Shown here in pieces: positions 7,786-16,863 of a DNA stretch of 64,000 nucleotides. The stretch lies in contig NZ_JAUYRO010000044.1 in assembly GCF_030696805.1 (NCBI RefSeq), positions 1 through 64,000 on the forward strand, in the 5' to 3' direction. The stretch comes from Methyloversatilis sp. (GTDB lineage: Bacteria > Pseudomonadota > Gammaproteobacteria > Burkholderiales > Rhodocyclaceae). Under the pieces are notes generated by a model. It saw only the letters and a program-made list of their open reading frames with translations, searched no databases and was not told the origin of the DNA. Position numbers and translations under genes: made by a program. The first letter of the stretch is position 1. Every line of letters starts with the position of its first letter.

Positions 7786-10505
7786 CCGGAACCGGCGTCG
7801 CCCGGCTGGCCGGCGTGGGCCTGCGCTATGGCGATACGGTGGCGCTCGACGCGATCGATCTGGACATTCCGTCGGCCTGCATGGTCGGCCTGATCGGACC
7901 GGACGGCGTCGGCAAGTCCAGCCTGATGGCGCTGGTGGCCGGCGTGCGCGTCATCCAGCAGGGCACGGTCGAAACGCTGGGTGGCGACATGGGCAGCCGC
8001 GCTCATCGGGAAGCCGTGTGCCCGCGCATCGCCTACATGCCGCAGGGGCTGGGCAAGAACCTCTACATGACGCTGTCGGTGTTCGAAAACGTCGACTTCT
8101 TCGGCCGCCTGTTCGGCCAGTCATCGGACGAACGCGGGACGCGCATCGCCGAACTGCTCGACAGCACCGGGCTCACGCCCTTCCGCGACCGGCCGGCGGG
8201 CAAGCTGTCCGGCGGCATGAAACAGAAGCTCGGCCTGTGCTGCGCGCTGATCCACGACCCCGACCTGCTGATACTCGACGAGCCGACCACCGGCGTCGAT
8301 CCGCTGTCGCGCCGCCAGTTCTGGCAACTGATCGACCGCATGCGCGCGCGTCGCCCCGGCATGAGCGTGCTGGTGTCCAGCGCCTACATGGCCGAGGCGG
8401 AGCGCTTCGACTGGCTGGTGGCGATGGACGACGGCCGCGTGCTGGCCACCGGCAGTCCGGCCGACCTGCTGGCACGCACCGGCACGACGGATCTCGACGC
8501 CGCGTTCATCGAACTGCTGCCGCCGGACAAGCGCCGCGGCCACGCCGCGCTGGTCGTGCCGCCGCGCGTCGTGCAGGGCGACGGCCCGGCCATCGTCGCC
8601 GAAGGGCTGACGATGCAGTTCGGCGATTTCACCGCGGTCGATCACGTCGATTTCGAAATCGGTCGCGGGGAAATCTTCGGCTTCCTCGGGTCGAACGGCT
8701 GCGGCAAGACGACGACCATGAAAATGCTCACCGGCCTGTTGCCGCCGACCTCGGGCAGGGCGCTGCTGTTCGGCCATGAAGTCGATGCCGGCGATCTCGA
8801 CACGCGCCGCCGCGTCGGCTTCATGACCCAGGGTTTTTCGCTGTACGGCGAACTGAGCGTGCGCCAGAACCTGGTGCTGCACGCCCAGTTGTTCCACCTA
8901 CCGGCGGCGGACGTGGCGCCGCGCGTGCAGGAGATGGTTGATCGCTTCGGCCTTGCCGGCTACCTCGACGCGCAGGCCGCCGGCCTGCCGCTGGGCATCC
9001 GCCAGCGACTGTCGCTGGCCGTCGCGGTCATCCACAAGCCGGAAATGCTCATCCTCGACGAACCGACCTCGGGTGTCGATCCGGTCGCTCGCGACGGCTT
9101 CTGGCGCTTGCTGATCGATCTGTCGCGCAAGGACGGCGTGACCATCTTCGTGTCGACCCACTTCATGAACGAAGGCGAACGCTGCGACCGGATATCGCTG
9201 ATGCATGCCGGCCGCGTGCTCGCCAGCGGCAGCCCGGCGGCACTGATCGCCGAGCGCAACGCGGCGTCGCTCGAAGACGCCTTCATCGCCTGTCTCGAAG
9301 AAGCCACCGGCGAGGCGGACCGGCCTGCCGCAGCGGCGGGCACGGCCGTCGCCGCCCGCGCGGTGAGCACCGAACGCCGCGCCTTCAGCCTGATGCGCCT
9401 GTTCGCCTACGCGCGCCGCGAGTGGTTGGAAGTGGTGCGCGATCCGGTGCGGCTCACGTTCGCGCTGCTCGGCTCGGTCATTCTCGTGCTGATACTCGGC
9501 TACGGCATTTCGATGGATGTCGAAGATCTGAAATTCGCCGTGCTCGACCGCGACCAGTCGCCGGAAAGCCGTGCCTATGTGGAGAACATGGCCGGCTCGC
9601 GCTACTTTCTCGAACAGCCGCCGCTGGCCGGCAGCGCCGAACTCGACCAGCGCATGAAGGCCGGCGAACTGAGCGTGGCGCTCGAGATCCCGCCCGATTT
9701 CGGACGCGACCTGCGCCGCGGACAGGCGGTGGAAATCGGCGTCTGGGTCGATGGCGCCATGCCGTTCCGTGCCGAAACGACGCTGGGCTACGTGCAGGGC
9801 CTGCATGCGGACTTCCTGCAGCAGGCGGCCCGCCGGCAGGTCGGCGCGGCGCAGGAGGCGCCGGCGCGGCTCGACATGCGCTACCGCTACAACCAGGACT
9901 TCAAGAGCGTCTTTGCCATGGTGCCGGCGGTGATTCCGCTGCTGCTCACCTTCATTCCGGCCATCTTGATGGCGGTCGGCGTGGTGCGCGAGAAGGAACT
10001 GGGGTCGATCACCAATCTGTACGCCACGCCGGTGACCCGGCTGGAATTCCTGCTCGGCAAGCAACTGCCCTACATCGGCGTCAGCATGATCAGCTTCTAC
10101 GGGCTGGTCGCGCTGGCCGTGTACGTGTTCGGGGTGCCGCTCAAGGGCAGCCTGTTCACGCTGAGCCTGGCGGCGCTCATCTTCGTGACGACGACCACCG
10201 GCATCGGCCTGCTGATGTCGTCCTTCGCGCGCACGCAGATCGCCGCGCTGGCCGCCACGGCCGTGGTCACCATGCTCGCCACCGTCACCTTCTCCGGCCT
10301 CACCCACCCGGTGTCGTCGCTCGAAGGGGCGGGGCGCACGATAGGCACCTTCTTTCCCGCGACCTACTTCCTGAACATCAGTCGCGGCCTGTTCACCAAG
10401 GCGCTCGGCCTGCGCGACGTCTACACGGACTTTCTCGCGATGCTCGCCTTCGTGCCGGTGCTGACGATGCTCAGCGTGCTGTTGCTGAAGAAGCAGGAGC
10501 GGTGA
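7782..10505 (+). CDS. RbbA-like fused double ABC ATPase/permease
   Basis: A 907-residue protein with two ABC domains and a C-terminal ABC-2 permease. The first ATPase (about 5-235) has GPDGVGKSS, signature LSGGMKQK and [11 protein letters not shown]. The second (about 265-500) has GSNGCGKTT and [11 protein letters not shown] but a degenerate signature, LPLGIRQR, so one composite ATP site may be weak. The permease half (about 555-905) has one N-terminal helix, a large periplasmic loop and five or so helices. This is the layout of RbbA/YhiH. The ATG at 7782 overlaps the stop of the adaptor gene; an earlier in-frame ATG at 7737 would extend into that gene and is not used. Substrate unknown. Confidence 0.88.
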   Translation: MTGTGVARLAGVGLRYGDTVALDAIDLDIPSACMVGLIGPDGVGKSSLMALVAGVRVIQQGTVETLGGDMGSRAHREAVCPRIAYMPQGLGKNLYMTLSVFENVDFFGRLFGQSSDERGTRIAELLDSTGLTPFRDRPAGKLSGGMKQKLGLCCALIHDPDLLILDEPTTGVDPLSRRQFWQLIDRMRARRPGMSVLVSSAYMAEAERFDWLVAMDDGRVLATGSPADLLARTGTTDLDAAFIELLPPDKRRGHAALVVPPRVVQGDGPAIVAEGLTMQFGDFTAVDHVDFEIGRGEIFGFLGSNGCGKTTTMKMLTGLLPPTSGRALLFGHEVDAGDLDTRRRVGFMTQGFSLYGELSVRQNLVLHAQLFHLPAADVAPRVQEMVDRFGLAGYLDAQAAGLPLGIRQRLSLAVAVIHKPEMLILDEPTSGVDPVARDGFWRLLIDLSRKDGVTIFVSTHFMNEGERCDRISLMHAGRVLASGSPAALIAERNAASLEDAFIACLEEATGEADRPAAAAGTAVAARAVSTERRAFSLMRLFAYARREWLEVVRDPVRLTFALLGSVILVLILGYGISMDVEDLKFAVLDRDQSPESRAYVENMAGSRYFLEQPPLAGSAELDQRMKAGELSVALEIPPDFGRDLRRGQAVEIGVWVDGAMPFRAETTLGYVQGLHADFLQQAARRQVGAAQEAPARLDMRYRYNQDFKSVFAMVPAVIPLLLTFIPAILMAVGVVREKELGSITNLYATPVTRLEFLLGKQLPYIGVSMISFYGLVALAVYVFGVPLKGSLFTLSLAALIFVTTTTGIGLLMSSFARTQIAALAATAVVTMLATVTFSGLTHPVSSLEGAGRTIGTFFPATYFLNISRGLFTKALGLRDVYTDFLAMLAFVPVLTMLSVLLLKKQER

Positions 10506-11632
10506 TGAAGGTGCGCCTGCTCAATGCCTGGCGGCTCGGCATGAAGGAACTGCTGAGCCTGTGGAACGACAAGGTGCTGCTGATCATGATCGTGTGGGCG
10601 TTCAGCGGCGGCATCTACACGGCGTCGACGGCGACCTCGCAGGAGCTGCACAACGCGCCGATCGCCATCGTCGACGAAGACCAGTCGGTGCTTTCGTCGC
10701 GCATCGCGGGGTCGTTCTACGGGCCGTACTTCAAGCCGCCGGACATGATCACTGAATCACAGGTCGACGCCGGGCTGGATGCCGGCATCTACACCTTCGT
10801 GCTGAACATCCCGCCCGATTTCGAGCGCGACGTGCTCGCCGGGCAGCAGCCGGTCATCCAGGTGAACATCGATGCGATGCGCGTCAGCCAGGCCTTCATC
10901 GGCGCCGGCTACATCCAGAACATCGTGCTGGGCGAAGTGGGCGAGTTCGTGCAGCACCGGCGCAGCGAGGCGGCATCGCCGATCACGCTGGCGCCGACCG
11001 TCATGTTCAATCCGAACATGACCAGTTCGTGGTTCGGCAGCGTGATGGAAATCATCAACAACGTGACCATGCTGTCGGTCATCCTGACCGGTGCCGCGCT
11101 GATCCGAGAGCGCGAGCACGGCACGCTGGAACACCTGCTGGTGATGCCGCTCGGCGCCTTCGAAATCATGCTGGCCAAGGTGTGGTCGATGGCGCTGGTG
11201 GTGTGGATCGCGGTCGGACTGTCGCTGTACTTCGTGGTCGGGCGCGTGCTCGACGTGCCGATCGCCGGTTCGATTCCGCTGTTCATGGCCGGCACGCTGG
11301 TGCAGTTGCTGGCCACCACCTCGCTCGGCATCTTCATCGGCACGCTGTCGCGCAACATGCCTCAGCTTGGCCTGATGATGATTCTCGTGGTGCTGCCGCT
11401 GCAACTGCTGTCCGGCGGCATGACGCCGCGCGAAAGCATGCCCGAGGTGGTGCAAAACATCATGCTGTTCGCACCCACCACGCATTTCGTCAGTCTGGCC
11501 CAGGCGGTGCTCTACCGCGGCGCCGGGCTGGATGTGGTGTGGCCCAGCCTGCTGGCGATGGCTGGCATTGCGCTCGCCTTCTTCGTTGCGTCGCTGCTGA
11601 TGTTCCGGCGCAGCATCGCGGCGCAGGGCTGA
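10505..11632 (+). CDS. ABC-2 type permease (YhhJ-like)
   Basis: A 375-residue inner-membrane permease. One N-terminal helix (LLIMIVWAFSGGIYT) is followed by a periplasmic loop of about 150 residues containing IAIVDEDQSVLS and FVLNIPPDFERD, then five helices including LVLPLQLLSGGMTPRESMP, the typical ABC-2/DrrB-like end. The start codon shares one base with the stop of the ATPase/permease gene (TGATG). Together with that protein it should form a heterodimeric export channel. I see no terminator before the converging gene that ends at 11697. Confidence 0.87.
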   Translation: MKVRLLNAWRLGMKELLSLWNDKVLLIMIVWAFSGGIYTASTATSQELHNAPIAIVDEDQSVLSSRIAGSFYGPYFKPPDMITESQVDAGLDAGIYTFVLNIPPDFERDVLAGQQPVIQVNIDAMRVSQAFIGAGYIQNIVLGEVGEFVQHRRSEAASPITLAPTVMFNPNMTSSWFGSVMEIINNVTMLSVILTGAALIREREHGTLEHLLVMPLGAFEIMLAKVWSMALVVWIAVGLSLYFVVGRVLDVPIAGSIPLFMAGTLVQLLATTSLGIFIGTLSRNMPQLGLMMILVVLPLQLLSGGMTPRESMPEVVQNIMLFAPTTHFVSLAQAVLYRGAGLDVVWPSLLAMAGIALAFFVASLLMFRRSIAAQG

Positions 11633-11696
11633 AGTCAAGGCGGCGACCGCAGTTGGCGACTGGCGCCGACCCCTGAGGGCGCGGCCCCGGTCGCGC

Positions 11697-12863
11697 TCAG
11701 CGCCGTGACAACGCCTGTTCGATCCGTCCGAGCGCATCCAGAATGACTGCACGGGGCGAACCGAGGTTGAGCCGCATGAAACCGCTGCCGCCGGTGCCGA
11801 AAGTGATGCCCGGGTTCATGCCGACCTGTGCGCCGCCGACGAAAAAGTCGCGCAGCGCGCTGTCGTTCAACCCCAGTGCGCGACAGTCCAGCCAGATCAG
11901 GTAGGTGCCTTCCGGATGCACCGCGCGGATGCCCCGCAGGTGCTGTGCGGCGAACTGCATGACGGCGTCGCGTGTGTCGGCCAGATAGGTCATCAACGCA
12001 TCGAGCCACGGGCCGCCGCCGCGGTAGGCCGCTTCGAATGCGGCGACGCTGAACGGGTTGGACGCGCTGACGTGCAGGCGCCCGAAGACGTTTTCGATCG
12101 CGCGCCGCTCGGCGTCGTCCGCGATCAGCGCCGACAGGCCCAGCCCCGGAATGTTGAAGGTTTTGCTCGGCGCCACCGTGGTGACGATGCGGTCGCCCGG
12201 CTGCGCCAGCGTGGCCAGCGGGATATGCGTGTGGCCCGCGTAGATCAGGTCGTGGTGGATTTCGTCGGCCAGCACGACCAGTCTGTGGCGGCGCGCCACG
12301 GCCAGCATGCCCTCCAGCTCCTCGCGCGACCACACGCGGCCGACCGGATTGTGCGGCGAGCACAGCAGCAGCAGTTTCGCGCCGTCGGCGGCGCAGCGCT
12401 CGAGGTGATCGAGATCGATGGTCCAGCGGCCGTCGCGCTCGATGAGCGGGTTTTCGATCACGCGCCGGCCGGTGTCGCGGATGGCCGAGAAGAAAGGCGG
12501 GTACACCGGCGGCTGCACGATGACGCCTTCACCGGTCGCGGCGAACGCCTGAACCGCGGCATACAGCGTGGGCACGACGCCCGGGCACATCAGCACCGTG
12601 TCGCGCGCCACGAACCAGCGGTGCCGCGAAGCGAGCCAGCCGGTCAGCGCATCGAAGGTGCCATCCGGGTACAGCGAATAACCGAACACCGGGTGCGCCG
12701 CGCGCGCGGCCAGCGCGTCGAGCACGGCGGGCGGCGCCGCGAAATCCATGTCGGCCACCCACAGCGGCGTGACCGCAGCCGTGCCGAACACCGCGACCCG
12801 TCCGTCATGCTTGACGCTGGCGGTGCCGTCGCGCAGGATGATACGGTCGAAATCGAAGCTCAC
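11697..12863 (-). CDS. MalY/PatB-type PLP-dependent C-S lyase, probable OvoB
   Basis: A 388-residue fold-type I PLP enzyme. It has the MalY/PatB start (SFDFDRIILRDGTASVKHD), PLWVADMDFAAP, SPHNPVGRVW, LADEIHHDL and the Schiff-base lysine in APSKTFNIPG. Such enzymes cleave C-S bonds of cystathionine or sulfoxides. It follows ovoA on the same strand at 14 bases. In ovothiol synthesis OvoA makes 5-histidylcysteine sulfoxide and a PLP lyase (OvoB) cleaves it to 5-thiohistidine, so the context points to OvoB rather than methionine metabolism. The GTG at 12863 has GAGG 8 bases upstream and fits the family start; an ATG at 12896 would overlap ovoA. Confidence 0.8.
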   Translation of the reverse strand: MSFDFDRIILRDGTASVKHDGRVAVFGTAAVTPLWVADMDFAAPPAVLDALAARAAHPVFGYSLYPDGTFDALTGWLASRHRWFVARDTVLMCPGVVPTLYAAVQAFAATGEGVIVQPPVYPPFFSAIRDTGRRVIENPLIERDGRWTIDLDHLERCAADGAKLLLLCSPHNPVGRVWSREELEGMLAVARRHRLVVLADEIHHDLIYAGHTHIPLATLAQPGDRIVTTVAPSKTFNIPGLGLSALIADDAERRAIENVFGRLHVSASNPFSVAAFEAAYRGGGPWLDALMTYLADTRDAVMQFAAQHLRGIRAVHPEGTYLIWLDCRALGLNDSALRDFFVGGAQVGMNPGITFGTGGSGFMRLNLGSPRAVILDALGRIEQALSRR

Positions 12864-12877
12864 GTTGGTGGCCTCAT

Positions 12878-15073
12878 TCAGCGCACGCGCTCCCACAACG
12901 TCACCTCGGCCACCGTGTGCTGGTGCTTGCGACGCGTTTCGCGGATGACGAAAGGTACGTCGCGGGGCGCTCCGAGCTGACGGAAGTGCTCGCCCAGAAT
13001 GACCTTCATGCCGTCGAGCGTGGTCCAGCTTTCGCCGTCCTTCTTGAAGCCACCCAGCCAGTCGTCGCGTTTCGTGTGCTCTTCCAGCCAGGTGTAGGGC
13101 GAGCTGATCATCAGCACGCCGCCGACATTGAGGCGTTCATGCACCGACTTCAGGAAGGCGGCCGGATCGTACAGGCGGTCGATCAGGTTGGCGGCCAGCA
13201 TGAAGTCGTAGCCGGTCAGCACGGATTTGAGGTTGCAGGCGTCGCCCTGCATGAAATCGACCCGCCCGCGCACCGCCTCCAGCCCCATGTCGGCCAGGCG
13301 GCGGGTCTTGTACGACACGAGTTCGCCTTCGTCCGGCATTGTGTAGCGCAGCTCGCCCTGTTCGGCCAGATGCACACCGGCGTTGATGAAGCGGGCCGAG
13401 AAGTCGACGCCTGTGACGTGTTCGAAGTGACGCGCCAGTTCGAAGGTGGAACGACCGGTTGCGCAGCCCAGATCGAGCGCGCGGCGCGCCGGGCGACCGT
13501 CCATGGCGTCAATGGCAATTTGCGCCAGCGCCTTCGGGAAGTTGGGCACGCCGAAGTATTCGTCGCCGTAGTGGAATTCGGCGTATTCGGACAACTGCCG
13601 GTCACTTTCGTAATAGATGTTCGGCGCTGTGGCCGGTGTATCGCTCACCACGTATCGGAACCCCGCATGCTGGAAGAAATGGCGGCGGAAGGCATAACGC
13701 GATGCACGCGTCGCTTCGTTGCCGCAGGAAATCCACGAGCCACCCTTGATCAGGTTGTGGCGCGCGTCGAAGGTCGGTGTCGAGAAATCATCATACGTCG
13801 GGTGCACATCGAAGCCGGCGAACGGGTAGATCGGCGTTTCGGTCCATTGCCACACATTGCCGACCACGTCGAAGAAGTCGCCGTGGGCAAAGCGATCGAC
13901 CGGACAGGACGACGCCCAGTGATCGAGGTGGATGTTGGCGCTCGCTGCGCCGTTCTCCGGTACTTCGGTCACGCCCGCCGCGTCATGCAGGCGATACCAC
14001 TCGTCTTCGGTAGGCAGCCGCACCGGCGCGCCGCTGCGTGCGGCCTTCCAGTTACAGAAGGCCTTGGCTTCGTGGTAATTCGTCTCCACCGGCCAGTTCC
14101 ATGGCATCGGTATCTGTTCGAGCATGAGCCGCAGGTGCCAGCCATCGGCCGTGCGCACCCAGAACTCCGGGTGTGCGGTCTGGTGACCATCGCCGGTGCG
14201 CCAGGCGCGCCAGGCACGACCTTCTTCTTCCCACCAGGCGTCGTTCGCGTAGCCGCCATCGTCGACGAACTCGAGGAATTCGCGGTTGCTGACGACGTAA
14301 CGACCGGCCTGGAAGGCAGCGACCGCAACTTCACGCTGCGCGTATTCGTTGTCCCAGCCATAGATCGGGTCATCGCGTCGCCGGCCCAGTTGCGTGACGC
14401 CGGCGGCGACCGGGTGCAGCGCGTTCTCCGGTGCATCGCCGGTGTCGCGACAGGGCTCCCAGGCCGGATGCGGGTGCACGTAATCGAGCCGGCTCTGGCG
14501 GATCAGCACCGACGAGGTTTCGAGATGGATGCGTTCGTGCTCGATACCCATGATGATTACCCACCACGGGTTGCTCCAGCCGATCGGCGGGGCGAGCGGG
14601 GCAGCGTGGATCACGCGGTCCACCACGCTGCGCACTTCGTTGCGGTAGTCGCGCACCGCCTGCACGCTCGGCCAGTCGTAGTTCGACTCGTTCAGATCGT
14701 CCCAGCTCATTTCATCGACGCCGACCGCGAACATCGATTCGAAGCGCGGATTGATGCGCTCGTCGATCAGGCCGGCGAGCAGCAGTTTGTTAACGAAGAA
14801 GGTCGCGGTATGGCCGAGATAGAAGATCAGCGGATGGCGCAGCGCAATCGGTTTCTTGTAGTACGCGTCGTCGCAGGCAAGCACTTCGAACAACTGTTCG
14901 TAGCGACTGAAGGTGGCATGAAAGTAGTCGCGCAGCGCGCCGCGCAGCGCATCCGGATCGGTCGCATCGAGTCGGGGCGTGCGCAGGAAGAGCGTATCCT
15001 GATGGGCTTGCATGTTGTTGTAATACTCCGGCGGATGCGGGTGTTGAAAGGGCTGCCGGTGTGCGGTGATCAT
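12878..15073 (-). CDS. ovoA: OvoA, 5-histidylcysteine sulfoxide synthase with methyltransferase domain
   Basis: A 731-residue three-domain protein: a DinB-like iron-binding domain (about 25-190) with the H-x3-H-x-E motif HERIHLE and an earlier His in LGHTATFF, a formylglycine-generating-type domain (about 230-465, including NREFLEFVDDGGY, LPTEDEWYRL and GGSWISCGNEATRASRYAFRR), and a C-terminal SAM methyltransferase (about 500-731, motif I ALDLGCATGRS). OvoA joins cysteine to the imidazole C5 of histidine with oxygen; the methyltransferase can act in the last step to ovothiol A. An internal ATG at 15013 is an alternative start. The lyase gene downstream completes the pathway. Confidence 0.92.
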   Translation of the reverse strand: MITAHRQPFQHPHPPEYYNNMQAHQDTLFLRTPRLDATDPDALRGALRDYFHATFSRYEQLFEVLACDDAYYKKPIALRHPLIFYLGHTATFFVNKLLLAGLIDERINPRFESMFAVGVDEMSWDDLNESNYDWPSVQAVRDYRNEVRSVVDRVIHAAPLAPPIGWSNPWWVIIMGIEHERIHLETSSVLIRQSRLDYVHPHPAWEPCRDTGDAPENALHPVAAGVTQLGRRRDDPIYGWDNEYAQREVAVAAFQAGRYVVSNREFLEFVDDGGYANDAWWEEEGRAWRAWRTGDGHQTAHPEFWVRTADGWHLRLMLEQIPMPWNWPVETNYHEAKAFCNWKAARSGAPVRLPTEDEWYRLHDAAGVTEVPENGAASANIHLDHWASSCPVDRFAHGDFFDVVGNVWQWTETPIYPFAGFDVHPTYDDFSTPTFDARHNLIKGGSWISCGNEATRASRYAFRRHFFQHAGFRYVVSDTPATAPNIYYESDRQLSEYAEFHYGDEYFGVPNFPKALAQIAIDAMDGRPARRALDLGCATGRSTFELARHFEHVTGVDFSARFINAGVHLAEQGELRYTMPDEGELVSYKTRRLADMGLEAVRGRVDFMQGDACNLKSVLTGYDFMLAANLIDRLYDPAAFLKSVHERLNVGGVLMISSPYTWLEEHTKRDDWLGGFKKDGESWTTLDGMKVILGEHFRQLGAPRDVPFVIRETRRKHQHTVAEVTLWERVR

Positions 15074-15173
15074 GGCGCGACCATCCGCTGGCGCCGACGG
15101 CGACCGCGCGTGAGACGCAATGCAGGGCCGACAAGTTCAGATATTGTGCCGCGCCCGTTGGGTCGTGCGTATT

Positions 15174-16085
15174 TCATGCCGGATCCGGCGCAAACGCGGC
15201 GCTGTCGCCACCCAGTTCTCGCGTGAGCCAGTCCACCAGCAGTCGCGTGCGGCCGGGCAGCAGGCGGGCATGCGGATAAATGATATTGACGGGTCGTGGC
15301 GGTGGCTCGAATTCGCGCAACACGACGCGCAACGTGCCCTGTTCAAGATGCGGCCTGACCTGGTAACACAAGAACAATCCGAACCCGGCACCGGCGGCGC
15401 AGGCGGCCACGGCCGGTGCGACGTGGTTGAATTCCAGATTGCCGGCGACTGGCACCGGCACGATACGGCCGTTGATGTGAAAGCTCCAGCCGAGGCTGGA
15501 CGCGCCGGTGAAATGTACGCACGGTGCGCCACGCAATGCATCGGGATGCGACGGCTCGCCGCGCGCAGCGATCAGCGCCGGGCTGGCGACCACGACGCGG
15601 CGAATCGTTCCGAGCGGGCGCGCGATCAGACCTGAATCGTCCAGTGCGCCGATCCGCACGCCGACATCGATGCCTTCCTCCAGCAGATTGACCACGCGGT
15701 CGTGCAGCAGGACGCGCAGCTTCACGCGCGGATACTGCAGCGCGAAGCGGGTGACGACCGGTGCGACATGCATCAGACCGAACTGCACCGGCGCGGTCAG
15801 CGTGATCGGCCCGGACGGCTCTGCCGCCCCTTCCTTCAGCGCCTCCTCGGCGTCCTGCACGGCCGACAGCACCTGACGGCAGCTTTCGAGATAGTTGCGG
15901 CCTTCGTCGGTCAGTGCGATGCGGCGCGTCGTGCGGTTGATCAGACGCACACCCAGATGCGCCTCGAGTGCGGCCAGCGTGCGCACGACGGCCGGCAAGG
16001 AACTGTCGAGTGCCCGCGCCGCCGCCGTCAGGCTGCCGTGCTCCGCAATGTTGACGAAGGCGCGCATCGCCCTGAGTGTGTCCAT
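15174..16085 (-). CDS. LysR-family transcriptional regulator
   Basis: A 303-residue regulator. Residues 1-60 are the winged helix-turn-helix (MDTLRAMRAFVNIAEHGSLT then AAARAL and LINRTTRRIALTDEGRNY); about 90-300 form the periplasmic-binding-like effector domain. The CrgA/DsdC-like subgroup with NRTTRR is common next to genes for oxidoreductases and glutathione transferases. It is divergent from the GST gene with 125 bases between the starts and very probably controls it. The ATG at 16085 fits the usual family start. The inducer cannot be read from sequence. Confidence 0.9.
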   Translation of the reverse strand: MDTLRAMRAFVNIAEHGSLTAAARALDSSLPAVVRTLAALEAHLGVRLINRTTRRIALTDEGRNYLESCRQVLSAVQDAEEALKEGAAEPSGPITLTAPVQFGLMHVAPVVTRFALQYPRVKLRVLLHDRVVNLLEEGIDVGVRIGALDDSGLIARPLGTIRRVVVASPALIAARGEPSHPDALRGAPCVHFTGASSLGWSFHINGRIVPVPVAGNLEFNHVAPAVAACAAGAGFGLFLCYQVRPHLEQGTLRVVLREFEPPPRPVNIIYPHARLLPGRTRLLVDWLTRELGGDSAAFAPDPA

Positions 16086-16103
16086 GCGCGATATTACTGC
16101 GAT

Positions 16104-16126
16104 AAGTGGAGCAGTGTTATCCACTT
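16104..16126. promoter_or_regulatory. Inverted repeat between lysR and gst, candidate LysR operator
   Basis: AAGTGGA (16104-16110) and TCCACTT (16120-16126) form a 7-bp inverted repeat with a 9-base spacer in the 125-base divergent region. LysR regulators usually bind interrupted dyads of this size upstream of the genes they control and near their own promoter. Binding is inferred from position and symmetry only. Confidence 0.5.
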
Positions 16127-16210
16127 CAGGTCATTTATTGCCTGATACGGATCATGGATAGTGTGTTGCGTCGCCATCCGGCGTCACGTAACCCAAGCGA
16201 GGAATTCGCC

Positions 16211-16858
16211 ATGTCACTGACTGCCACCCACCGTCCTGAAGTCCCGATCGTGCTGCACGGTTTCAAGCTGTCCGGTCACAGCCACCGCGCCGAACTGTTT
16301 CTGGGCCTGCTCGGCCTGCCGTATGAATTCCATCAGGTCGACCTGGCGGGTGGCGAACAGAAGACGCCGGCGTTTCTGCAGAAGAACAGTTTCGGCCAGG
16401 TGCCGGTGATCGAAGACGGCGCGACGGTGATCGCCGATTCGAATGCCATCCTCGTCTATCTGGCACAGCGCTACGCGCCGGGTCGCTGGATGCCGCTGGA
16501 CCCGGCCGGTCAGGCGCGGGTGCAGCGCTGGCTCACGGTCGCGGCAGGTCTGGTCGCCTTCGGTCCGGCGGCGGCACGGCTGGTGACACTGTTCCGCGCG
16601 CAGTTCGACACCCAGGAGGTGATCGCACGCGCACACCGCCTGCTCGCCGTGATGAACGGCGAACTGGCTGCGCAGGACTGGCTGGCGGGCACGGCACCGA
16701 CGCTGGCGGATGTCGCGGTCTATAGCTATGTCGCCCATGCGCCGGAAGGCAATGTGTCGCTCGACGACTACCCGAACGTGCGCGCCTGGCTGGCGCGAGT
16801 CGAAGCGCTGCCGGGCTTTGTCGCGATGCCGGTCAGCCAGGTCGGCCTGCGCGCCTGA
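16211..16858 (+). CDS. Glutathione S-transferase family protein
   Basis: A 215-residue GST. The thioredoxin-like N-terminal domain (about 10-90) contains GFKLSGHSHRAELFL, N-SFGQVPVIEDG (the cis-Pro loop binding glutathione) and DSNAILVYLA; the helical C-terminal domain follows, with LAGTAPTLADVAVYSYV. A GAGG ribosome-binding site lies 8 bases before ATG 16211. The gene is divergent from a LysR regulator and 5 bases upstream of a flavin-nucleotide-binding protein, so it is probably an inducible detoxification operon. Substrate unknown. Confidence 0.9.
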   Translation: MSLTATHRPEVPIVLHGFKLSGHSHRAELFLGLLGLPYEFHQVDLAGGEQKTPAFLQKNSFGQVPVIEDGATVIADSNAILVYLAQRYAPGRWMPLDPAGQARVQRWLTVAAGLVAFGPAAARLVTLFRAQFDTQEVIARAHRLLAVMNGELAAQDWLAGTAPTLADVAVYSYVAHAPEGNVSLDDYPNVRAWLARVEALPGFVAMPVSQVGLRA

Positions 16859-16863
16859 TCGCC

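Noticed and set aside
8898-10307. Open frame of 469 codons on the minus strand opposite the RbbA-like gene
   Set aside because: His/Arg/Gly-rich antisense composition and no domain; the plus-strand protein is well conserved.
9422-10504. Upstream extension of the second permease frame
   Set aside because: The frame is open but lies within the ATPase/permease gene and has no homology-like content; the true start at 10505 overlaps the stop codon as in related operons.
12917-15226. Open frame of 769 codons on the plus strand opposite ovoA
   Set aside because: It is antisense to a clearly conserved enzyme, has no recognisable domain and is rich in Arg, Ala, Val and His, as expected for the opposite strand of a GC-rich gene.
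16118-16126. DnaA-box-like TTATCCACT
   Set aside because: Single copy inside a LysR-type dyad; no cluster of boxes, no AT-rich unwinding region and no dnaA or parAB near.
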